Source of the DNA: Desulfobacterales bacterium
Lineage (GTDB): Bacteria; Desulfobacterota; Desulfobacteria; Desulfobacterales; Desulfobacteraceae
Length of the DNA: 6,718 nucleotides
Assembly (NCBI GenBank): GCA_022361315.1
Contig: JAKSBB010000937.1
Location: 1-6,718 of the forward strand
Direction of reading: 5' to 3'
Shown: one piece after another, positions 1 through 6,552 of the stretch
Layout of the letters: every line of letters begins with the position of its first letter
Position numbering within the stretch: the first letter of the stretch is position 1
Notes under the pieces: generated by a model
What the model was told of the DNA's origin: nothing
Seen by the model: the letters and a program-made list of their open reading frames with translations, nothing else
Databases searched by the model: none
Position numbers and translations under genes: made by a program

Positions 1-1292
1 ATGTACTGCTTTTCAATCCGGCTTAATGGAGGCAAACCGTCCGGGGCATCGGCAGTGTCAGTGAGCGCTTCAGGTGGCGTAAAGGAGAGTGCACTGTCCG
101 GCGGCAGGGAGGCCGGGCTGAGTTCCTCACCGGTTTCAAGCAGCACGGCGGAGGCGATAATGTTTTTCAACTCCCGGACATTTCCGGGAAAATCATAGGC
201 GGTTAATTGCCGCAGGAGTTCCGGTGAGATACCTTTGACGGGCCGCCTGGTTTCCCTGGCAAAGTCCGTGAGAAAACAGTTTGCCAGTCCGGGAATATCC
301 GTCTTTCGGTCGGCCAGCCGGGGCAGGGTCAGCCGGTACATGTTCAGCCGGTGGTAGAGATCCGGACGAAACCTTCCTTTCCGGACCTCTGTTTCGATGT
401 CCCGGTTGGTGGCGGCCAGGATGCGGACATCCACCCGCCGTTTCCGGGTGCTGCCGATGGGGTAGAACTCTTTTTCCTGAAGCACCCGGAGAAGTACGCC
501 CTGGCGGGACAGTTCCAGATCGGTGATTTCATCCAGGAACAGGGTACCGCCCCTTGCGGCATCAAGGAACCCTTCCTTCTTCTCCGACGCCCCGGTGTAG
601 GCCCCTTTGCTGTGACCGAAAAATTCACTTTCAAAAAGGGAGGCGGAAAAGGCTCCCATATTCACGGCCACAAAGGGGTGGTCTTTCCGGCGGCTGGCCA
701 TGTGGACCGCCCGGGCCAGCATCTCTTTGCCGGTGCCGGATTCTCCGGAGATGATGACGGAATAATCCGTGGGGGCCACCACTTCGGCCTGAAGAAAGAC
801 CCTGGCCATGGCCGGGGTGGCGGCCACCATATCCTGGAACGCCTCGGGGTGTTTCAGTTCCGGCGGGGCATCGGTCCGATCGGAAAGGGCCATGCCTTTT
901 TTCAGGGTGTACCGTTCCATGGCACGGTGGATGAGAATGGCGAGTTTGTCCCGGCTGAAGGGTTTTACCATGTAATCGTAGGCACCGTATTTAATGGCCT
1001 TGACGGCAGAGGCAGTATCATCCATGGCCGTCAGTACCACACATTCGGTTTCCGGGAACTCCTGCTTGATTTCCTTTAGCAGGGTCAGGCCGTCTTTGTG
1101 GGGCATCAGCAGATCCAGAAGGACAAAGATAAATCCGTGTTCCCGGATCAGGGGAAGCACTTCCCGGCTGTCGGACACCAGAGCGGGTTCGGGAATATCA
1201 GAGTCCCGGAGCAGGGCCCGCACGGATAAAAGGTGGGTGACATCGTCGTCCACAACCAGGATCGGGGTGGCGGTTTCAGGTAGCTCTTTCAT
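1..1292 (-). CDS. Sigma-54-dependent response regulator, NtrC type (3' end beyond window)
   Basis: Cytoplasmic transcription activator, read from an ATG at 1292; the frame stays open for 430 codons to the window edge, so the C-terminus is missing. Residues 1-120 are a receiver: acidic pocket D15-D17, phospho-acceptor D60 (LLDLLMP), T88 and K110 (VKPF). Residues about 152-390 are the AAA+ sigma-54 interaction domain: Walker A GESGTGKE at 183-190, sigma-54 contact loop at 230-235 reading GAYTGA instead of the usual GAFTGA, Walker B GGTLFLDE at 248-255, arginine-finger region RFRPDLYHRL from 307, and PGNVREL at 369-375. A proline-rich linker follows; the Fis-type helix-turn-helix expected next lies outside the window. 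The start overlaps the kinase stop by ATGA and has an AAGGA ribosome site six bases upstream, so it is co-translated with the kinase, its probable phosphodonor. Target genes cannot be read from this window. Class assignment is very secure. Confidence 0.95.
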   Translation of the reverse strand, partial: MKELPETATPILVVDDDVTHLLSVRALLRDSDIPEPALVSDSREVLPLIREHGFIFVLLDLLMPHKDGLTLLKEIKQEFPETECVVLTAMDDTASAVKAIKYGAYDYMVKPFSRDKLAILIHRAMERYTLKKGMALSDRTDAPPELKHPEAFQDMVAATPAMARVFLQAEVVAPTDYSVIISGESGTGKEMLARAVHMASRRKDHPFVAVNMGAFSASLFESEFFGHSKGAYTGASEKKEGFLDAARGGTLFLDEITDLELSRQGVLLRVLQEKEFYPIGSTRKRRVDVRILAATNRDIETEVRKGRFRPDLYHRLNMYRLTLPRLADRKTDIPGLANCFLTDFARETRRPVKGISPELLRQLTAYDFPGNVRELKNIIASAVLLETGEELSPASLPPDSALSFTPPEALTDTADAPDGLPPLSRIEKQY

Positions 1293-1303
1293 TTCGTTTC
1301 CTT
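1289..1303 (-). promoter_or_regulatory. ATGA stop/start overlap with Shine-Dalgarno for the response regulator
   Basis: The kinase ends in TGA (1291-1289) and the regulator begins with ATG (1292-1290), sharing four bases. On the minus strand AAGGA (1303-1299) lies six bases before the ATG, inside the last kinase codons. This fixes the regulator start and implies translational coupling, keeping kinase and regulator at linked levels. Confidence 0.85.
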
Positions 1304-4300
1304 CGGGGCTGCGTTGTCAGAGGCTGACCGGGTTTCAATATGCCGGATAACGTGGGCGATTTCCCGAATGAGATTATCGGCCTGCTCCGGTATTTTGTCT
1401 GTTTCACCGTTTTTGGCAAGTCGCTCAAGGGTTGCGGCCGTGTTTCTTGCTTTTACGGCACCGATTCGGTCCGAGGCACTTTTTAAATTATGGGCCGCAA
1501 AGCGCAGGGTGGTGAAATCCATCTCTTTTACCGCGGCGTCAAGCTGTTTTTTGATACCGGGAAATTCCCGGGCAAAGATGATTTGAATTTCCCGGAGGAG
1601 GTCCTCGCTGCCGCCACATCGTTCCAGGGCTTCGGCTGGGTCGAAACGAACGGCTCCGCTGCCTGTTTTTTCAACAGGAATTTGGGGGGCTGCTTTTGTG
1701 GCGGGCTCACCATTGCTGTCGGAACAATGGGCCGTGATGGCTCCGGCCAGGGTAGCGGCATCCACCGGTTTTGTGAGAAAGGCATTCATGCCGGCCCTTG
1801 TGCATTTCTTCCGGTATTCGTCAAGGGCGTGTGCGGTAAGGGCAATCACAGGCATGTCGGTATTCCGGCGTCCGGCCAGGCCGGACCGGATCATCCGGAC
1901 TGCCTCAAGACCGTTGATTTCAGGCATTTCCACATCCATGAATACCAGGTCGAAGTGGTGCTGCTGAAGGGCCTCGATCACCCGGCTGCCGGTGGGCGCT
2001 ACGGTTACCTTGTGCCCCATCTGAGAGAGAAAGCTTGCGGCCACGGCAGCGTTGGGACCTGAGTCTTCGGCCAGAAGAATATCAAGGGCGTCCTGGAATG
2101 AAGCGGATACTTCCGGCAGGGGAAGACCGGGTGAGGTCCATGCCCGGTGAAACGGGAGGCGCAGGAAGAATACGCTTCCCTGGCCGGGAGTGCTTTCAAG
2201 GCGGATCTTACCACCCATGAGTGCGGCGAACCGTTTGCAGATGGCCAGGCCCAGGCCTGTGCCCCGCTGGCCCGGGGTTCGCCCGGCCCGGGTAAAACTG
2301 TCAAAGATGATATCCCGCTTGTTTTCGGGAATGCCGATGCCGGTGTCGTGGACGGCAAAGGTGAAAATCCGGGGTGCCGAGGTGCCCCCGGATTTCTCTA
2401 CCACCACCCGGATGCCCCCGGTTTCGGTGAATTTGATGGCGTTTCCGATGAGATTCACCAGAATCTGGCGCAGGCGGATGGGGTCCCCCCGCAGCCGTGA
2501 CGGGACATCGTCTGCCTTTTCAAGGCTGAGGGTCAGTCCCCGGGCTTCGGCCTGGGTGCGGTAAATCCGCACGATACCGTTGAGCAGGCGGTCCAGGTTG
2601 AAGTCTGTGCAGGCCACCCGGACCTTGCCGGCTTCGATTTTGGACAGGTCGAGGATATCGTCGATGAGCTCGAGCAGGTGGCCGGCCGCCTCTTTGGTGT
2701 TTTTAAGGTTCTGCTGCTGGGACGGGGTCAACTCCGTACCCAGGGTCAGGTCCGTCATCCCCAGGATGACGTTCATGGGGGTGCGGATTTCGTGGCTCAG
2801 GCTGGCCAGGAACTGACTTTTGGCATTGTTGGCAGCTTCAGCAGCTTCCCTTGCCCGGTGGATATGGCGGTTCCACAGCACCACCAGAAGGATGAAGAGG
2901 CTGGAAAATCCCCCGGCACCCATGATGATTTTCCAGATATCCGAAGGGTCAATCCCGTGCTCGAATCGTACAGAGAACCACTGTTGGCGGATGCTGTCCC
3001 TTTCCCTGGGGGGGATGGCGGCAAGCCCCTTGTTAAGAATGCTGACAAGCTCCGGCCAGTCGGACCGGACGGCAAAGGAGATCCCTTCATTACCGTAACT
3101 TGTGGAGGCGGCTATTTTAAGATCAGTAATATTCTCCTTTTGAATGGCGTATGAGGCTGCGGCAAGGTTGCCCACATAGGCCTCTGTCTCACCTTTGAGA
3201 ACCGATACCATACCGTTGTCCACCGTGTCCACAGGCCGGAGGCTGATCCGGGAATGGTCCCGTGCCAGGCGTTCGTGCATGGCAAATCCCTGAAGCACCG
3301 AAACGGCTTTACCGTGAAGATCCCTCAGGCTGCCGATGAGGGGGGCGTCCCGCCGGGTGATGATCACCCAGGGGAATTCGGTATAGGCATCCGTGAGAAG
3401 CATGGTTGCGGTCATATCTTGGGTGGGGGCGGCGCAGGATACCATGTCCACCCCCCGGACGTCTGCTGCGGATTGCTGCATGATCTGGGGCCAGGTTAAT
3501 CCGGGAACCGGCTTTATATTGAGAGTGAGCAGCCGGTTGAGCCGGTTGATGTATTCCGAGGTAATCCCCTGGTAGGCCCCGTTTTGTTCCATAAAATCAA
3601 AGGGGGGAAAGGCCGGGGGAACGCCGAGGCGAATATCCGGGTGGGCCTTCAGCCATGCTTTTTCATTTTCCGTGAGAAGGATCAGAGGTGCTCCCGTTGC
3701 TGCTCTGCTGCTGCCCGGAAACCAGGTGTTCTTCAGCGTTGCCATATCACCGGTGCTGACAGCACCTGTGCCGGCATTGACAAGGTTGATAAGATCCGTC
3801 CGTCCTTTTTTGATACCGCCGGCGACATCCGCTGAAAACAGAGGGATTGCCTGCCGGCGGAATTCCCCGGTGAGACCGTGGCGGTTGAGAACGGCCTGCA
3901 TGACCTGGTCAGGCCCTGCAAAAATGTCCACCTCTTTTCGGGCCGCTGCCAGAATCATTTCCTCTTCGCCGGCGTATCGCCGGATTTGCTTTTCGGGTAA
4001 TTGACCGGAAAGCCAGGCGTCGGTGGCGCTCCCCCTGACAGTGGCTACGGGGATCCTGTTCAGGGCATTGACGCTGCCCCCCTCCACGCCGGGGCGGTGG
4101 AAGAGGTGTACATTGATCCGGTAAAAGGGCTGAGAAAGCATCAGCAGGGGAGATAAGCGGCCCGCTTCCGTCATTCCGGCGAGAATATCCGCCTGTCCTC
4201 CGGCAACGGCATCGGCTGCCTCAGGTTTATCAAAGACCCTGAATTCCACCGAACGCCCGGTCTTCTTGGACCAGAGCCGCCAGAAATCGATGAACATACC

Positions 4301-5857
4301 GGTGGGTTGCCCCCGGGTGTTGAGCATGGCATAGGGGGGGAAATCTTTTTCACAGGCGATGATCAGCATATCGTCGGTCTTATGATGGGAACTGCCGGTC
4401 CATTGCCGTTCAATGGCTGCTTTTTCCTGAGGTGTGATTTTAGCAAACCCTTTTTGTACCCGGTCCAGAAGGGCAGGGTTACCCTTTCGCACGGCACCGA
4501 AATAGGTGTTTGTGTAGAGGGGACGGGCAGGGTGGTGGCGGAAATCAGACTGCAACCCTTTCCGGGCCAGAAAGAACAACGCCGTGGGCGTGTCCCCTGC
4601 AAACACCCGGATTTCTCCTTTCTCAACCGCCTCGAACAGGGCACGGTTGCTCGTGTATTTGGCCAGGTAAGCTCCGGGCAGATGCCGGTGGATGAACTCC
4701 GCTACATAATCGTTCTCCAGCACACCGATCTTGAATCCTGCGAGATCCTGAAGGCTTTTCAGCCCAAACACACTCCGGTGAAAAAAGAAGTGGGTGTCAC
4801 AGGGGGTGAGGGGAACGGCAAAGTCCAGGTAGGTCTCCCTTTCTTTGGAATAAAAGCATCCCGCATGGATGTCGGCCTTGCCCGCTTTGACCAGTTGCAG
4901 GCTCTCGGACCAGGTACCGCTTTTAAACGCAACCCGGATATTGTTTTTCCGGGCCCACAGCCGCCAGAGGTCCACCAGCATTCCCACAGCCCGTCCCTTT
5001 TCGTCCATGAAATGAAAGGGCTGCTGGTCAACGCTCAGTGCTATTACCACCCGGTCCGGCAGCACCATGGGAACTTCTTCCGGTGTGGTCCCGGTCCAGC
5101 TGTCCATAATTTCCTGCATTTCATCTCTGGTGATCCGTGACACCCCATGGTTGATTTGTGCCAGCAGGTGGGCGTTTCCTTCTGCAACTCCGCCCCTGAA
5201 GGGCTGGGCGTAAATCGGCTCCGGTGACATGGTCAGCCGGTCAACGGCGTTGTGTTTGGCCAGATAGGACAGGGCCACAGGGCCTTCCATAATAAAGGCG
5301 TCTGTTTCTCCACGTAGTGTTCTGGTAATGAGCTGTTCGTGGGTGGCATAAAGCGCCGGGATGATGCCGAGACGGGATTTTAGATAATGGGTACTGAACT
5401 CCCCTTTGACGGCACCGACGTTGAAATTCGACAATGTATCAGGGGTGGGGCGTATCCCGCGCCGGTGAAAAAGGTGTGCAGGGACATTGAAAAAAGGGTC
5501 ACTGAAATCCAGAAAACGGTCCCGGTCCGGGTGGTGGAACACACCGGCGTTGATATCTGCCCTGCCGTCCCGGACCTGCAGGATGGTATCCTCCCACTCG
5601 GTTATGGCAAAGGTTACAGGAATCTTGGTTTTTTTTGACCAGAGCCGCCAGAAATCAACGAAGATTCCCCGTATGTCCCCATTGCCGCCTTTAAAATAAA
5701 ATGGTCGGTAGTCACAATAGACAATTCGCAGGGGCGTTTTTACGGATAAAGGCGGCGGGGCGTCTTCCGCTGAAACAAGCGTTGCCGTGAATAAAACAAG
5801 GGATAAAATCAGCAGTAAACACAGCTTATGTAAGGGTTGCATCCGCATAAATGGCAC
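1289..5857 (-). CDS. Hybrid sensor histidine kinase with four periplasmic flytrap domains, receiver and HPt (BvgS/EvgS type)
   Basis: Inner-membrane sensor kinase of 1522 residues. Residues 1-30 are a signal peptide (hydrophobic core about 11-29, likely cleavage after VSA). Four SBP_bac_3-like flytraps follow: about 42-257, 269-490, 497-716 and 741-963, each ending in a conserved Trp (W254, W486, W712, W960). One membrane helix lies at about 974-996; a short, probably helical linker leads straight to HisKA with no PAS domain. The phospho-His is H1022 in SHEIRTP. HATPase_c has an N box at N1135/N1139, G1 DTGIGIP at 1171-1177, F box FDSF at 1185-1188 and G2 GTGLGL from 1199. The receiver has E1264/D1265, phospho-Asp D1308, T1341 and K1363. 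The HPt has H1456 in AAHNLKS. All relay residues are intact, so it should run an H-D-H relay, passing phosphate to the overlapping regulator. The start is unsettled: GTG at 5857 is the most upstream in-frame start before an upstream TAG near 5955, but ATG at 5848 or 5842 also keeps the signal peptide, and none has a strong ribosome site. Ligands are unknown. Confidence 0.96.
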   Translation of the reverse strand: MPFMRMQPLHKLCLLLILSLVLFTATLVSAEDAPPPLSVKTPLRIVYCDYRPFYFKGGNGDIRGIFVDFWRLWSKKTKIPVTFAITEWEDTILQVRDGRADINAGVFHHPDRDRFLDFSDPFFNVPAHLFHRRGIRPTPDTLSNFNVGAVKGEFSTHYLKSRLGIIPALYATHEQLITRTLRGETDAFIMEGPVALSYLAKHNAVDRLTMSPEPIYAQPFRGGVAEGNAHLLAQINHGVSRITRDEMQEIMDSWTGTTPEEVPMVLPDRVVIALSVDQQPFHFMDEKGRAVGMLVDLWRLWARKNNIRVAFKSGTWSESLQLVKAGKADIHAGCFYSKERETYLDFAVPLTPCDTHFFFHRSVFGLKSLQDLAGFKIGVLENDYVAEFIHRHLPGAYLAKYTSNRALFEAVEKGEIRVFAGDTPTALFFLARKGLQSDFRHHPARPLYTNTYFGAVRKGNPALLDRVQKGFAKITPQEKAAIERQWTGSSHHKTDDMLIIACEKDFPPYAMLNTRGQPTGMFIDFWRLWSKKTGRSVEFRVFDKPEAADAVAGGQADILAGMTEAGRLSPLLMLSQPFYRINVHLFHRPGVEGGSVNALNRIPVATVRGSATDAWLSGQLPEKQIRRYAGEEEMILAAARKEVDIFAGPDQVMQAVLNRHGLTGEFRRQAIPLFSADVAGGIKKGRTDLINLVNAGTGAVSTGDMATLKNTWFPGSSRAATGAPLILLTENEKAWLKAHPDIRLGVPPAFPPFDFMEQNGAYQGITSEYINRLNRLLTLNIKPVPGLTWPQIMQQSAADVRGVDMVSCAAPTQDMTATMLLTDAYTEFPWVIITRRDAPLIGSLRDLHGKAVSVLQGFAMHERLARDHSRISLRPVDTVDNGMVSVLKGETEAYVGNLAAASYAIQKENITDLKIAASTSYGNEGISFAVRSDWPELVSILNKGLAAIPPRERDSIRQQWFSVRFEHGIDPSDIWKIIMGAGGFSSLFILLVVLWNRHIHRAREAAEAANNAKSQFLASLSHEIRTPMNVILGMTDLTLGTELTPSQQQNLKNTKEAAGHLLELIDDILDLSKIEAGKVRVACTDFNLDRLLNGIVRIYRTQAEARGLTLSLEKADDVPSRLRGDPIRLRQILVNLIGNAIKFTETGGIRVVVEKSGGTSAPRIFTFAVHDTGIGIPENKRDIIFDSFTRAGRTPGQRGTGLGLAICKRFAALMGGKIRLESTPGQGSVFFLRLPFHRAWTSPGLPLPEVSASFQDALDILLAEDSGPNAAVAASFLSQMGHKVTVAPTGSRVIEALQQHHFDLVFMDVEMPEINGLEAVRMIRSGLAGRRNTDMPVIALTAHALDEYRKKCTRAGMNAFLTKPVDAATLAGAITAHCSDSNGEPATKAAPQIPVEKTGSGAVRFDPAEALERCGGSEDLLREIQIIFAREFPGIKKQLDAAVKEMDFTTLRFAAHNLKSASDRIGAVKARNTAATLERLAKNGETDKIPEQADNLIREIAHVIRHIETRSASDNAAPKETK
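4269..4288 (-). repeat. 20-base DNA repeat, copy in flytrap 3
   Basis: Identical over 20 bases to 5637-5656, which lies exactly 1368 bases (two 684-base module lengths) away. It encodes the DFWRLW motif of module 3. Module 2's equivalent near 4950-4975 is diverged. Confidence 0.85.
5637..5656 (-). repeat. 20-base DNA repeat, copy in flytrap 1
   Basis: Partner of 4269-4288, in the same reading phase, encoding the DFWRLW motif of module 1. Synonymous positions are also identical, which suggests recent duplication or gene conversion rather than protein-level constraint alone. Confidence 0.85.
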
Positions 5858-5880
5858 ATGTCTGTTGCCGGGGACGCCTG

Positions 5881-5925
5881 CAGCCGGTGGTTTTTCGTTT
5901 TTAGGGGGGACCGAAATTCCGGCTG
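5881..5925 (-). promoter_or_regulatory. Inverted repeat upstream of the kinase start
   Basis: CAGCCGG at 5881-5887 pairs perfectly with CCGGCTG at 5919-5925, extendable outward by one G-T and one T-A pair, around a 31-base loop. It ends 23 bases before the GTG start. It could be an operator half-site pair or a leader hairpin. In GC-rich DNA a seven-base arm can occur by chance, so function is unproven. Confidence 0.3.
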
Positions 5926-5950
5926 TATGGCATGTCCCTGACAGATCTTC

Positions 5951-5979
5951 TAACTAACAGGATGCGGATCGGAGGTCAA
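5951..5979 (-). promoter_or_regulatory. Weak sigma-70-like match before the kinase gene
   Basis: On the minus strand TTGACC (5979-5974) is followed by a 17-base spacer and TAGTTA (5956-5951). The -35 matches the consensus at five of six positions, but the -10 at only two. Transcription from here would place the 5881-5925 inverted repeat in the leader. Offered only as the best candidate seen in the gap. Confidence 0.15.
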
Positions 5980-6054
5980 TACCCTTTGCCTGTGGTCTTG
6001 GTGAGATGCCCCCGGAACGTGTTCAATATCAGTTTTGATTCGGAGGGCAGCTTC

Positions 6055-6145
6055 ATATCAGCCGATTTCCGCTTTTACCAATTCAATGGCCCGACGAATG
6101 TAGGCCTCCCGGTGGGCGGCTGATATAAGTGTCCTCGGCTGATAT
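6055..6145. repeat. Three copies of the decamer CGGCTGATAT at the 3' end of the small gene
   Basis: CGGCTGATAT occurs at 6117-6126 and 6136-6145 on the plus strand and inverted at 6055-6064. The inverted copy contains the stop codon of the small gene. The two direct copies are 19 bases apart, so they lie in different codon phases and are not a protein repeat. The inverted copy could form a ten-base-pair stem with either direct copy, with a loop of 52 or 71 bases. Confidence 0.6.
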
Positions 6146-6552
6146 ACGATTATGTTTCCTTGCGTGTCGACTTCTAAAATCATCGAATCACGCTCAATCT
6201 TGCAAGCACTTGAATCTGAGATGATTTCCGGAAACAGCACTATGGTTTCCCACCATCTCGTAGAACTATGGGGCCCGGCCCAATGTTCAAAATCAAACAC
6301 TTCTATATGACGTCCCATAAGCCGGCCGGTCATTTCGTTTCTTGCCTGGGCCGTATACTGATCATCGCAGAGTGAAAATCCCCTCAACTCATCCTTGGTG
6401 TATTCTCCGTCATGGAAGGAGAAGCCAAGTTTGCCTGCAAGCTGCTTAAGTTCATTCGAACGTTTATCCTCCTTTAGACGGGAGAGTAAAAAGTAGATCA
6501 GAAAGACAGCGCCGATAACCAGCAGTTCTATCATATTTGAATCGGATTTCAT
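6058..6552 (-). CDS. Small membrane-anchored protein of unknown function
   Basis: A 164-residue protein. Residues about 7-24 form one hydrophobic helix followed by a basic, charged stretch (KEDKRSNELK), consistent with a single anchor and a cytoplasmic body. The middle carries LAGKLGFSF at 38-46, then N72 in RNEMTG, and RHIEVFDFEHW at 81-91. The end (residues 125-163) has MILEV, IIVYQPR and a terminal amphipathic helix. This order (anchor, LA..LG.sF, N.m.G...G, vFD) resembles a widespread uncharacterised family that I recall but cannot name. In those proteins I remember a further segment of about 60 residues between the vFD region and the closing part, which seems absent here. The start is ambiguous: ATG at 6552 or ATG at 6534 (residue 7), neither with a clear ribosome site. 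GC is lower than in the kinase gene. It lies 200 bases from the kinase and has no evident functional link to it. Confidence 0.75.
   Translation of the reverse strand: MKSDSNMIELLVIGAVFLIYFLLSRLKEDKRSNELKQLAGKLGFSFHDGEYTKDELRGFSLCDDQYTAQARNEMTGRLMGRHIEVFDFEHWAGPHSSTRWWETIVLFPEIISDSSACKIERDSMILEVDTQGNIIVYQPRTLISAAHREAYIRRAIELVKAEIG

Larger units (their letters stand above)
3710..5734 (-). repeat. Triplicated flytrap module within the kinase gene
   Basis: Kinase residues about 42-716 are three related modules. An aligned motif reads DFWRLW at 68-73, DLWRLW at 296-301 and DFWRLW at 524-529, an exact 228-residue (684-base) period. Each module also shares an ADI(N/H/L)AG segment, an H(L/F)FHR or FFFHR segment and a terminal Trp. 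Modules 1 and 3 are closer to each other around the DFWRLW motif (both continue SKKT) than to module 2 (ARKN). The fourth flytrap (741-963) lacks this motif, with EYINRL in its place offset by 244 residues. I read this as tandem duplication of an ancestral module added in front of a BvgS-type flytrap. Confidence 0.85.
5858..6057. other. Intergenic gap before the kinase gene
   Basis: Two hundred bases between two minus-strand genes. The kinase frame is open upstream only to a TAG near 5955 and has no alternative upstream ATG, GTG or TTG. No T-rich terminator is evident after the upstream gene. The gap holds an inverted repeat and a weak promoter-like match, listed separately; nothing else was recognised. 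Confidence 0.6.

Noticed and set aside
1..198. Plus-strand 65-codon frame at the left edge
   Set aside because: Antisense to the regulator's AAA+ end and linker; Ser/Gly-rich with no support.
351..1079. Plus-strand open frame of 242 codons opposite the regulator
   Set aside because: Antisense shadow of the receiver and AAA+ domains; Gly/Phe/His-rich translation with no family resemblance.
1490..3154. Several plus-strand frames of 78-190 codons opposite the kinase core
   Set aside because: All overlap conserved HisKA, HATPase_c, receiver and HPt coding sequence on the other strand.
4307..5140. Plus-strand open frame of 277 codons opposite the kinase
   Set aside because: It lies entirely antisense to flytraps 2-3, has no recognisable domain, and is explained by GC-rich codon use of the real gene.
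5809..5859. Sixteen-codon minus-strand frame with five Cys (MCHLCGCNPYISCVYC) starting two bases before the kinase GTG
   Set aside because: It overlaps the Leu-rich signal peptide region; CTG and TTA Leu codons read out of frame give TGC/TGT, so the Cys richness is a shadow. No ribosome site.
5858..6057. Sigma-54 promoter for the kinase operon (autoregulation)
   Set aside because: I looked on the minus strand near the kinase start for a GG-N10-GC -24/-12 element; the nearest GG...GC pair (around 5855-5872) has the wrong spacing.
5932..6123. Plus-strand 63-codon frame across the intergenic gap
   Set aside because: No ribosome site before its ATG, no recognisable domain, and its second half overlaps the end of the small minus-strand gene.
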